From Desulfuribacillus stibiiarsenatis (lineage in GTDB: Bacteria > Bacillota > Bacilli > Desulfuribacillales > Desulfuribacillaceae), in contig NZ_MJAT01000012.1 of the NCBI RefSeq assembly GCF_001742305.1, positions 331,866-395,865 on the forward strand: DNA of 64,000 nucleotides, given 5' to 3'. The notes below the pieces were generated by a model. It searched no databases. It was given only the letters and a program-made list of their open reading frames with translations, and had not been told where the DNA came from. The position numbers and the translations under genes were made by a program. Numbering within the stretch: the stretch's first letter is position 1; the number at the start of each line of letters is the position of its first letter. This document shows positions 44,843 to 53,421 of this stretch, one piece after another.

Positions 44843-46372
44843 ATGTACCCATCTTTTCAAACATTTTGCGAATTTGCAAAAGACTATCAAATGATTCCTA
44901 TTCAAAAAGAGTATATTGCTGACTTTGAAACACCCATCAGTATTTTTAATAAAATTGTACATGAGAAAAATGTCTTTTTATTAGAAAGTGTCGAAGGTGG
45001 TGAAAAGTGGGCTAGATATTCCTTCATTGGTAAGAACCCATTTCTTATTGCCACAATTCATAATCAACAACTAATTTTAAAAGGTACGATTAATCAAGAA
45101 ATAAAAACGTTACAACCTTTAGACGAATTAGAAAGAATTCTTTCTGATTATAAGAGTCCAATGATTCATGGGATGCCACCTTTTACAGGGGGAGCGGTAG
45201 GTTTTTTTGCTTATGACATAATCCAATATTTTGAGAAAATCCCTAAAAAATCAGGCGTTCATAATACACCAGAAGCATGTTTCTTATTATGTGATGAAAT
45301 TATCGTTTACGACCATAAACTCCAAAAAATGATTATAATAGCAAATATAAATATTGATCGTACAACAGAGTTATCTAAGGAAAAGTTAAAAGAATTATAC
45401 ATGCTAGCTGAGCAAAGAATTGATCATCTGTACAGTCAATTAAAGAGTAATACACCACAAAAATCGGTTACAGAAAAGGTATTGAAAGATAAGATTCCTG
45501 CATTTAGATACCGAGTACAAAGTGATACGTCCAAGGATGAATTTTTCGCGATGGTAGATCAAGCGAAAGAATATATCAAATCAGGCGATATCTTTCAGGT
45601 TGTATTATCACAAAAATGGTCTATCGATACACTTGCAACTCCATTTGAGACTTATCGAATCCTAAGAACATTAAATCCTTCACCATATATGTATTACCTT
45701 GATATTGAAGGGATTCAGGTAGTAGGCACATCCCCAGAATTGTTGGTACGAGTAGCGGATAAGAAAATTGAGACGAAGCCAATCGCAGGCACAAGACCAA
45801 GGGGAAGAACTGAAAGTGAAGACTTAGAGCTTGAGCAAAATCTTTTAAATGATAAGAAAGAGTGTTCGGAACATTTAATGTTAGTTGACTTAGGAAGAAA
45901 TGACGCAGGTAGAGTATCGGAATATGGTAGCGTTAAAGTAACGCAATTTATGGAAATAGAGCGCTATTCCCATGTAATGCATATCGTATCTAATGTTCAA
46001 GGTCAATTACGAGATGGCTTAACTCCCTTTGATGCATTAAAAGGATGTTTCCCAGCAGGAACAGTGTCTGGTGCACCTAAGGTGCGGGCAATGGAGATTA
46101 TAGCAGAATTGGAGAAACAAAGCCGTGGTCTTTATGCAGGAGCCATTGGATATATAGGATTCTCAGGTAATTTCGATAGCTGTATTACAATACGAACAAT
46201 AATTTTTGAGAATGGAAAGGCCTACTTGCAGGCTGGAGCAGGTATTGTATATGACTCAATACCAGAGATGGAATACCAAGAAACTATTAACAAAGCAAAA
46301 GCACTTATGAGTGCTATTGAACATGCAGAAGAGGTCTTTCACATTGAAGAGAAGGGGGATTTATATGCTTAA
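44843..46372 (+). CDS. trpE: Anthranilate synthase component I
   Basis: A 509-residue TrpE: LLESVEGGEKWARYSFIG (tryptophan-binding LLES motif), PFTGGAVGFFAYD, GDIFQVVLSQ, YYLDIEGIQVVGTSPE, PIAGTRPRGRT, LVDLGRNDAGRV and GCFPAGTVSGAPKVRAMEII. It makes anthranilate from chorismate and is feedback-inhibited by tryptophan. No trpG is in the operon; as in B. subtilis a shared PabA may supply glutamine amidotransfer. Control is by TRAP attenuation in the leader. It overlaps trpD by 8 nt. Confidence 0.98.
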   Translation: MYPSFQTFCEFAKDYQMIPIQKEYIADFETPISIFNKIVHEKNVFLLESVEGGEKWARYSFIGKNPFLIATIHNQQLILKGTINQEIKTLQPLDELERILSDYKSPMIHGMPPFTGGAVGFFAYDIIQYFEKIPKKSGVHNTPEACFLLCDEIIVYDHKLQKMIIIANINIDRTTELSKEKLKELYMLAEQRIDHLYSQLKSNTPQKSVTEKVLKDKIPAFRYRVQSDTSKDEFFAMVDQAKEYIKSGDIFQVVLSQKWSIDTLATPFETYRILRTLNPSPYMYYLDIEGIQVVGTSPELLVRVADKKIETKPIAGTRPRGRTESEDLELEQNLLNDKKECSEHLMLVDLGRNDAGRVSEYGSVKVTQFMEIERYSHVMHIVSNVQGQLRDGLTPFDALKGCFPAGTVSGAPKVRAMEIIAELEKQSRGLYAGAIGYIGFSGNFDSCITIRTIIFENGKAYLQAGAGIVYDSIPEMEYQETINKAKALMSAIEHAEEVFHIEEKGDLYA

Positions 46373-47411
46373 TCTATATCTAGAGAGGATTAAGAGCGGT
46401 AAAGATCTCACAGAGGTTGAGGCCCAATCTGCACTTTCTCACATCATGGAAGGCAAAGCGACAGAACAAGAGATAGAAGATTTGTTAATTAATTTATCAT
46501 CTAAAGGTGAAAGTATAGAAGAAATTATAGGTTTTGCTAGAGCCATGCGTCAATATTCAATAAAGGTAGATTTAGGAACTACAGAGCTTCTTGATACATG
46601 CGGTACTGGAGGAGACGGTGGTAAAATATTTAACGTTTCAACTGCAGTAGCGATTATAGCAGCAGCCGCTGGAGTTGCCGTAGCAAAACACGGGAATCGT
46701 GCAATATCAGGGAAAAGTGGTAGCATTGACGTTCTAGAGCAACTTGGTATCGCCATCGACCTGGATGTTGCGGAGTTAAAGACTATCTTTATGCAGACAA
46801 ATTTAGCTTTTTTATTTGCTTTGCATCATCATCCAGCTATGAAATATGTAGGACCAGTAAGAAAAAAACTAAAAAAACGAACCATTTTTAACATGTTAGG
46901 ACCGATAACGAACCCTGCAGGTGCAAACTATCAATTAATAGGAGTATATAGTGAAGAATTAACTGATAAAATTGCAACTGCGTTACTTAAGCTTGGTTGT
47001 AGAAAAGGGCTAATCGTTCACAGTTATTCTGGTCTAGATGAGCTTAGCATTGATGGCCCGACTAAAGTAACTGAAATTAATAACGGAAATCTGAGCAGCT
47101 TTAATATAGAGCCAACGCAGGTGGGTCTACAACAATCCCTGCTACATGAAATCTCAGGGGGTACGCCAGAAGAAAACGCTAATATAATTCGCAAAATATT
47201 AGAAGGTGAAAAAGGGCCAAACCGTGATATAGTATTATTCAATGCAGGTGCGGCCTTGTATACATCAAACCATAGCACTTCCATAGAAGCGGGAGTAGAA
47301 CTCGCAGCTAGAATTATTGATGAAGGCATTGCCTGGACCAAATTAAATCAATATATACAGATATCAAATGAACTTGTAATGAATAGGGGGGCGCAACATG
47401 ATATTAGATAA
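46365..47411 (+). CDS. trpD: Anthranilate phosphoribosyltransferase
   Basis: A 348-residue TrpD: DTCGTGGDGGKIFNVSTAVAIIAAAAGVAVAKHGNRAISGKSGSIDVLEQLG holds the PRPP-binding loop, followed by HPAMKYVGPVRKKLKKRTIFNMLGPITNPAG. ATG 46365 after agggggat, inside the trpE end; the longer frame from 46311 has no site. It overlaps trpC by 14 nt. Confidence 0.98.
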   Translation: MLNLYLERIKSGKDLTEVEAQSALSHIMEGKATEQEIEDLLINLSSKGESIEEIIGFARAMRQYSIKVDLGTTELLDTCGTGGDGGKIFNVSTAVAIIAAAAGVAVAKHGNRAISGKSGSIDVLEQLGIAIDLDVAELKTIFMQTNLAFLFALHHHPAMKYVGPVRKKLKKRTIFNMLGPITNPAGANYQLIGVYSEELTDKIATALLKLGCRKGLIVHSYSGLDELSIDGPTKVTEINNGNLSSFNIEPTQVGLQQSLLHEISGGTPEENANIIRKILEGEKGPNRDIVLFNAGAALYTSNHSTSIEAGVELAARIIDEGIAWTKLNQYIQISNELVMNRGAQHDIR

Positions 47412-48201
47412 AATAGTAGAACAAAAGAAACTTGAAGTAGAGGCATTAAAAGAGTTGTACCAAGGTAAAAATTATCAAAAACTTTTGACAGAAGTATTAC
47501 CTGTTCGAAACTTTTATCAAAACCTAAAAGAACATAGTAGAACATATCCTCTAGCAATCATTGCAGAAGTAAAAAAAGCATCACCATCCAAAGGAATCAT
47601 CAAAGAAGATTTTGATCCCATTCGTACTGCCAATGAATATGCAAGTAATGCTGTAGCGGCAATCTCAGTTTTAACTGATAGTGAATTTTTCAAAGGGAGT
47701 TTTGAATATTTAAAAGCCATTCGATCAGAAGTGAATCTGCCATTATTATGCAAAGATTTTATTATTAGCCCCTATCAGATTATTCATGCAAGAAAACACG
47801 GTGCAGATGCCATTCTCTTAATTGCCAAAATATTAGAAAAGGAAGACATTCAATCTTTATATCAGTTTGCAACTGATTTGGGCATGGATTGCTTAATAGA
47901 AATACACGATGGTAATGATTTGGATAAAGCACTTACCTTAGATGCTAAAATTATCGGAATCAATAACAGAGATTTAGATACATTTGAGACACATTTAAGA
48001 AACACTGAAAAGTGGATAAAGCACATACCACAGCATATTATCAAGATTAGTGAAAGTGGAATTGATTCTAAGCAAGACAGTCAAACTGTTCGAAAATATG
48101 GTGCCAATGGAATATTAGTTGGAGAATCGTTAATGAGATCCAACTCTATCGCTAATAAAATCAAGGAGCTTCGGTTAGAGGAGCTGATGCTCAATGCTTA
48201 A
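47398..48201 (+). CDS. trpC: Indole-3-glycerol phosphate synthase
   Basis: A 267-residue TIM-barrel TrpC: IIAEVKKASPSKGIIKEDFDP, ISVLTDSEFFKGSFEYL, LLCKDFIISPYQI, LIEIHD, IGINNRDLDTFETHL, ISESGI and GILVGESLMRS. Catalytic Lys and Glu are in these motifs. ATG 47398 after ggggggcg; overlaps at both ends show tight translational coupling. Confidence 0.97.
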   Translation: MILDKIVEQKKLEVEALKELYQGKNYQKLLTEVLPVRNFYQNLKEHSRTYPLAIIAEVKKASPSKGIIKEDFDPIRTANEYASNAVAAISVLTDSEFFKGSFEYLKAIRSEVNLPLLCKDFIISPYQIIHARKHGADAILLIAKILEKEDIQSLYQFATDLGMDCLIEIHDGNDLDKALTLDAKIIGINNRDLDTFETHLRNTEKWIKHIPQHIIKISESGIDSKQDSQTVRKYGANGILVGESLMRSNSIANKIKELRLEELMLNA

Positions 48202-48895
48202 AGTGAAAATATGTGGAATCAATGATAAACATATTTTTGAATTCTTAATTCAAGAACAAAAGATACATTATCTAGGAATGATCTTTGCAGAAAGTAAGCG
48301 TAAAGTTACAATGGAATTGTTAAGTGAGTTTGCTCAATCACTGCCAATCGATAAAGAAAATAGCAATATAAATACAAAGTTCGTAGCGGTTTTTATGAAT
48401 CAGAGCTTGGATGAAGTAGAGTTTGCTCTAAACGCATTTCCATTCGATATGATTCAATTACATGGAGAAGAAACCGTTGGTTACTGCAAAAAAATCAAAA
48501 AGATGTATCCGAATATACAAACCATAAAAACACTATCGATACCACACAACATCATTGATGAAAGTTTAATTATACAAGATTTACAGCGCAAAATTTCGTA
48601 TTACAGAAATTGTGTCGATATGTTTTTACTTGATACCAAGATTGGAAATTTAGTCGGAGGGACAGGTGAAGTGTTCCCTTGGGATGTTGTGAAACCGCTC
48701 ATAGATAATACGTATCGGGATTATCCTATAGGAATAGCAGGTGGACTTCATCCAGACAATGTAAGAAATCTAATGGAAACAATTGCACCTGATTTCATAG
48801 ACGTTAATAGTGGTCTAGAAGTAGACGGCATAAAGAACAAAGATAAAATATTGCAATTAATGAACGTATTGGAGGGTGTCAATCGTGTCAAATAA
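48194..48895 (+). CDS. trpF: Phosphoribosylanthranilate isomerase
   Basis: A 233-residue Trp[18 protein letters not shown] (catalytic Cys in KICG), [31 protein letters not shown] (catalytic Asp) and [33 protein letters not shown]. It is slightly longer than average, with an insertion around [13 protein letters not shown]. Overlaps trpC by 8 nt and trpB by 11 nt. Confidence 0.96.
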   Translation: MLKVKICGINDKHIFEFLIQEQKIHYLGMIFAESKRKVTMELLSEFAQSLPIDKENSNINTKFVAVFMNQSLDEVEFALNAFPFDMIQLHGEETVGYCKKIKKMYPNIQTIKTLSIPHNIIDESLIIQDLQRKISYYRNCVDMFLLDTKIGNLVGGTGEVFPWDVVKPLIDNTYRDYPIGIAGGLHPDNVRNLMETIAPDFIDVNSGLEVDGIKNKDKILQLMNVLEGVNRVK

Positions 48896-50108
48896 AGATA
48901 TGGATTCGAAACAAAGCAAACAAGGCAAACAAGGTCGTTTTGGAAAGTTTGGTGGACAGTTTGTTCCTGAAACTGTAATGTTTGCAGTGAGAGAGCTAGA
49001 AGAACAGTATAATCATTATAAATCAGATCCGGATTTTATAAAGGAATATCATTATCTTTTAGAGAATTATTCTGGTCGCAAAACACCACTGTACTTTGCT
49101 CAACGATTAAGTGAACAGTTAGGCGGAGCCAAAATATACCTAAAAAGAGAAGACTTGAATCACACGGGTGCTCATAAAATCAATAATACAATTGGTCAGG
49201 CTCTTTTAGCAAAGAAAATGGGGAAAACTAAAATAGTTGCTGAAACAGGTGCTGGGCAACATGGTGTAGCGACTGCGACGGTTTGTGCTTTATTAGGATT
49301 AGAATGCACTGTTTTTATGGGAGAAGAAGATGTACGCCGACAAAAACTTAATGTATTCCGTATGGAGCTATTAGGTGCTAAAGTTCAAGCTGTAACTTCT
49401 GGTACGAGAACCTTAAAAGACGCTACTAATGAGGCATTGCGATATTGGGTTGCTAATGTAGAAGATACTTTTTATATTATAGGATCCGTCGTTGGACCTC
49501 ATCCATATCCAACGATTGTACGTGATTTTCAGAGAATTATAGGTGATGAGGCAAGGGAGCAGTTTTTGGCTCAAGAATCGAAACTTCCTGATTGTGTCGT
49601 TGCTTGCGTAGGTGGTGGCAGTAATGCAATAGGTATGTTTACGGCCTTTCTTGACGATCAACAGGTACAACTGATTGGTGTTGAAGCAGCTGGTGAAGGA
49701 ATTGATACGGACCGCCATGCCGCTACGATGACGAAGGGAAGTATTGGAATCCTCCATGGAATGAAAACCTATTTATTACAAGATTCGTATGGACAGATTA
49801 TCCCTGTTCATTCAATATCTGCAGGATTAGATTATCCAGGCATAGGACCAGAACACGCTCATTTAAAAGACATTCAAAGGGTTGAATATAAACCGATTAC
49901 CGACCAGGAAGCACTAGATGCCTTTCAGCGTCTTTGTAAAACAGAAGGTATCATAGCTGCATTAGAAAGCTCCCATGCAGTAGCTGAAGCGATTAAACTT
50001 GCGCCATCTATGAAATCTGACCAAAGTATAATTATTTGCCTATCTGGAAGAGGAGATAAAGATGTGCATACAATTTTAGAGTATTTAGGGGGTGCACAAA
50101 ATGAGTAA
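48885..50108 (+). CDS. trpB: Tryptophan synthase beta chain
   Basis: A 407-residue Trp[53 protein letters not shown] (PLP-binding Lys), [38 protein letters not shown], and [16 protein letters not shown]. It condenses indole with serine. GTG 48885 is 8 nt after ggaggg; GTG 48876 is in frame but lies on that site. The N-terminal SKQSKQGKQ is a short Lys/Gln-rich extension. Confidence 0.98.
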   Translation: MSNKDMDSKQSKQGKQGRFGKFGGQFVPETVMFAVRELEEQYNHYKSDPDFIKEYHYLLENYSGRKTPLYFAQRLSEQLGGAKIYLKREDLNHTGAHKINNTIGQALLAKKMGKTKIVAETGAGQHGVATATVCALLGLECTVFMGEEDVRRQKLNVFRMELLGAKVQAVTSGTRTLKDATNEALRYWVANVEDTFYIIGSVVGPHPYPTIVRDFQRIIGDEAREQFLAQESKLPDCVVACVGGGSNAIGMFTAFLDDQQVQLIGVEAAGEGIDTDRHAATMTKGSIGILHGMKTYLLQDSYGQIIPVHSISAGLDYPGIGPEHAHLKDIQRVEYKPITDQEALDAFQRLCKTEGIIAALESSHAVAEAIKLAPSMKSDQSIIICLSGRGDKDVHTILEYLGGAQNE

Positions 50109-50901
50109 ATTATTTGTTCCTTTTATCAGTGCTGGATATCCAACGATAGACACAACGAAAAATATTTTACTTGAATTTAACGATATGGGTCTTCCATATA
50201 TAGAACTCGGTATCCCATATTCAGACCCAATTGCTGATGGTCCAGTGATACAAAAAGCAAGTGAAATCGCTTTGCAAAATGGCATAAATCTTTCCTGTAT
50301 CTTTGATATGGTCAATGATATAAAAGAAATTATGACATCGAAATTGATTGTCTTTAGCTACTATAATCCATTATATGTGTTTGGGTTTGAGAAGTTTTGT
50401 CAGAAGTGCAAAGAAACTGGCATCTATGGAGTGTTAATACCGGACATTCCGACAGAAGAAGAGTCTGAAGTTATTGATTTATTAGAAGAATTCGGATTAG
50501 TACTTATACCACTCGTAACTCCAACTTCTAAAGATCGACTATCCTATATATTGCACAACAAAAAGCGAGGATTTGTTTATTGTGTATCCTCTTTGGGAGT
50601 AACTGGTGAACGTGCAAAATTCCATGTGAATTTAAAACAATTTATCGCTCAAGTTCGTGCCCATACGCAGCTTCCAATCGTCATTGGTTTTGGTGTTTCG
50701 AACCGAGAACAAGCTCGAGAGATGGCCGAGATGTCTGACGGTGTTGTCATAGGCAGTAAAATTATAAGTATTATAAAAGAAGCTTCTGAAAAGATTTTTC
50801 AAGAAGATTATGATAGATTCTCAAATGATGCAGCGAAAACGGTTGCTAAAGAAGTAAGAAAGCATGTTGAAAAACTTTGTCCCTATGTGTACAATAAGTA
50901 A
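50101..50901 (+). CDS. trpA: Tryptophan synthase alpha chain
   Basis: A 266-residue Trp[42 protein letters not shown] (catalytic Glu and Asp), [25 protein letters not shown], and [11 protein letters not shown]. It cleaves indoleglycerol phosphate and channels indole to TrpB. ATG 50101 after agggggtg, inside the trpB end. B. subtilis has hisC next; here tyrA follows directly. Confidence 0.97.
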   Translation: MSKLFVPFISAGYPTIDTTKNILLEFNDMGLPYIELGIPYSDPIADGPVIQKASEIALQNGINLSCIFDMVNDIKEIMTSKLIVFSYYNPLYVFGFEKFCQKCKETGIYGVLIPDIPTEEESEVIDLLEEFGLVLIPLVTPTSKDRLSYILHNKKRGFVYCVSSLGVTGERAKFHVNLKQFIAQVRAHTQLPIVIGFGVSNREQAREMAEMSDGVVIGSKIISIIKEASEKIFQEDYDRFSNDAAKTVAKEVRKHVEKLCPYVYNK

Positions 50902-50930
50902 AAAATAGCGCGCTAAAGGAGTCTCATTTA

Positions 50931-52046
50931 GTGAACCAAATAACGAATACTAAACAAGTTTGCATTATAGGCGTCGGACTAATTGGAGGTTCGATCGCCT
51001 TATCTATTAAAGAAACATTTCCAGAGTATGAGATCGTTGGAATCGACACAGATTTGAGCATTATTCATGAAGCTATATCTATGGGTGTAGTAGACTGGGG
51101 AACAATTGACTTAAATCAAGGAGTGGAGAAGGCTGATATTATTTTTGTTGCAACACCAGTCAAAGCAACTGAATATATCATTAAACAATTATGCCAAGCC
51201 CAATTAAAACCGGATTGTATAGTCACAGATGTGGGTAGTACGAAAGAGAACATTTATGAATCGGCAAGATGCTTTCAAGAAAAGTCAATATCATTCATTG
51301 GTGGACATCCGATGGCTGGATCAGAAAAATCCGGAGTAAAAGCATCAAACCGCAGACTATTCGAAAACGCATATTACATTCTAACGCCAAGCGATTGGAC
51401 TCCTCAGCATGCAGTAGATGTTCTGAAGAATGTATTAGAATCGACAAAGGCAGAGATTATTGTCATGTCCTCTAAGGTACATGATGAGGTAGTAGGAGCT
51501 ATTAGTCACTTACCGCACATCGTAGCATCAGCCTTAGTCAATTTCGTACGTGAGAAAAAGGATAATCCATATTATACAGCGCTGGCAGCAGGAGGATTTC
51601 GGGATATTACTCGTATCGCTTCAGCAAGTGTTGAAATGTGGAGAGATATTGTCATTAGTAATAGAGAATCGATGCTTGAAATACTGACAGAATGGGAACG
51701 TCATATAGCGGACATTAAACAAGCGATTGACGTGAATGATATAGTTCAAATTGAGCAGTTTTTTGATACGGCGAAAAATTTCCGTGATGATTTACCAATT
51801 CGGCAACAAAGTTTAATTCACCAAGCATATCAACTCAATGTCGATGTGCCTGACCATCCGGGTGTCATTGGTAATATCGCTAGTGTACTTGGACGTAATG
51901 GTGTAAATATTAGAAATATATATATTACACACAATCGTGAGCGTGGAGAAGGTGCTATGCGTCTAACATTTGTGTCCCGAGATGTACAACAACGAGCGTA
52001 TGAGGTCTTAACCACAGCCGGGTACGGAGTGCAGATTGAAGATTAA
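50931..52046 (+). CDS. tyrA: Prephenate dehydrogenase with ACT domain
   Basis: A 371-residue TyrA: NAD-binding VCIIGVGLIGGSIALSIKE, DVGSTKENIYESA, FIGGHPMAGSEKSGVKAS, HLPHIVASALV and FRDITRIASASVEMWRDI. The last 75 residues (VDVPDHPGVIGNIASVLGRNGVNIRNIYITHNR) are an ACT domain, probably for tyrosine feedback. GTG 50931 with aaaggagt upstream. It lies between trpA and aroA as in B. subtilis, minus hisC. Confidence 0.96.
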   Translation: MNQITNTKQVCIIGVGLIGGSIALSIKETFPEYEIVGIDTDLSIIHEAISMGVVDWGTIDLNQGVEKADIIFVATPVKATEYIIKQLCQAQLKPDCIVTDVGSTKENIYESARCFQEKSISFIGGHPMAGSEKSGVKASNRRLFENAYYILTPSDWTPQHAVDVLKNVLESTKAEIIVMSSKVHDEVVGAISHLPHIVASALVNFVREKKDNPYYTALAAGGFRDITRIASASVEMWRDIVISNRESMLEILTEWERHIADIKQAIDVNDIVQIEQFFDTAKNFRDDLPIRQQSLIHQAYQLNVDVPDHPGVIGNIASVLGRNGVNIRNIYITHNRERGEGAMRLTFVSRDVQQRAYEVLTTAGYGVQIED

Positions 52047-52058
52047 GGAGAGAGCTTT

Positions 52059-53369
52059 ATGGGCCAAAACAACAAGATTGCGTTTCATCCTATAAGTACA
52101 TTGACAGGTGAATGTGAGGTTCCTGGAGATAAATCAATATCTCACAGAGCTGTTATTTTTGGTAGTATTTCTAAGGGTATAACAGAAATCAATAATTTTT
52201 TGCCTGGTTTAGATTGCATTAGTACGATAAGTTGTTTCCAAAAACTAGGAGTAGAGATTAAACAAAAGACATCGAGCACAGTTATTGTGAAAGGTGTCGG
52301 GTTACATGGTCTCTTAGAACCATATGATGTATTAGATGTTGGAAATTCTGGAACAACTATCAGGTTATTAACGGGGCTGTTAAGTGGTACGAAATTTTAT
52401 TCCGTATTAACTGGTGACTCTTCTATTCGTAAACGTCCAATGAAAAGAGTGAAAGAACCTTTACAACAAATGGGTGCTAATCTTATGGGGAGAGATCAAG
52501 GGAATTTAGCTCCTATTACAATCATTGGAGCTCCATTACAACCGATGCATTATCACTCTCCAGTGGCAAGCGCACAAGTTAAATCTAGTATTTTATTAGC
52601 TGGGTTATGGGTTGATGGACAAACGGTTGTTACGGAACCTACAAAGTCCCGAGATCACACAGAGCGTATGTATACATCTTTTGGCGGTTCATTACATGTA
52701 GATGGAAATACAGTGACAATTCTTGGAGGATCTCCAAAATTAGAGGGACAAAAAGTTAATGTTCCTGGTGATATTTCTTCTGCTGCTTTTTTAATGGTTG
52801 CTGCATCCATTATTCCAAATAGCGAAATTTGTATTCGAAATGTAGGAATGAATCCAACTAGGTCAGGAATCGTTGATGCTTTGTTAGCAATGAATGCAGA
52901 CATAGAGATAATCAATGAAAGAAAGTACGGAGAAGAGCTAGTTGCTGATTTCATTGTTCGTTCAAGTAACTTAATAGGTACAGAAATTTCGGGTGATATC
53001 ATTCCTCGTTTAATTGATGAAATCCCAGTCTTACTAATTGCCGCAACGCAAGCAAAAGGGAAGACCGTAATAAGAGACGCGAAGGAATTACGGGTAAAAG
53101 AAACAGATCGTATTCAAGTTATGCATGACGAGTTATTAAAACTTGGTGTTATAACTATCCCAAGGGAAGACGGAATGGAAATAGACGGTGAACAAGAGTT
53201 CACAAGTGGTACAATATATACTCATCACGACCATAGGATAGGTATGTGCTTTGCAATCGCTGGTTGTGTTGCTAAAGGGCCAATCTTCATTGAAGACTAT
53301 GATGCAGTTAAAGTTTCATTTCCTAATTTTACTGAAGTTATGAATTCACTAGGGGCAATCTGTGAATAA
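52059..53369 (+). CDS. aroA: 3-phosphoshikimate 1-carboxyvinyltransferase (EPSP synthase)
   Basis: A 436-residue EPSP synthase: GECEVPGDKSISHRAVIFGSIS, LDVGNSGTTIRLLTGLLSG, SSIRKRPMKRV, SAQVKSSILLAGLW, ELRVKETDRI and THHDHRIGMCFAIAG. The NSGTT and SIRKRP loops keep the residues for shikimate phosphate binding. Called aroE in B. subtilis. It ends the aromatic supraoperon; fdhA starts 52 nt later with no terminator in between. Confidence 0.97.
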   Translation: MGQNNKIAFHPISTLTGECEVPGDKSISHRAVIFGSISKGITEINNFLPGLDCISTISCFQKLGVEIKQKTSSTVIVKGVGLHGLLEPYDVLDVGNSGTTIRLLTGLLSGTKFYSVLTGDSSIRKRPMKRVKEPLQQMGANLMGRDQGNLAPITIIGAPLQPMHYHSPVASAQVKSSILLAGLWVDGQTVVTEPTKSRDHTERMYTSFGGSLHVDGNTVTILGGSPKLEGQKVNVPGDISSAAFLMVAASIIPNSEICIRNVGMNPTRSGIVDALLAMNADIEIINERKYGEELVADFIVRSSNLIGTEISGDIIPRLIDEIPVLLIAATQAKGKTVIRDAKELRVKETDRIQVMHDELLKLGVITIPREDGMEIDGEQEFTSGTIYTHHDHRIGMCFAIAGCVAKGPIFIEDYDAVKVSFPNFTEVMNSLGAICE

Positions 53370-53421
53370 TCTAGAAACCAATAAACACAACTTGGCAGAA
53401 GTGGAGGAGCTATAATTACTC

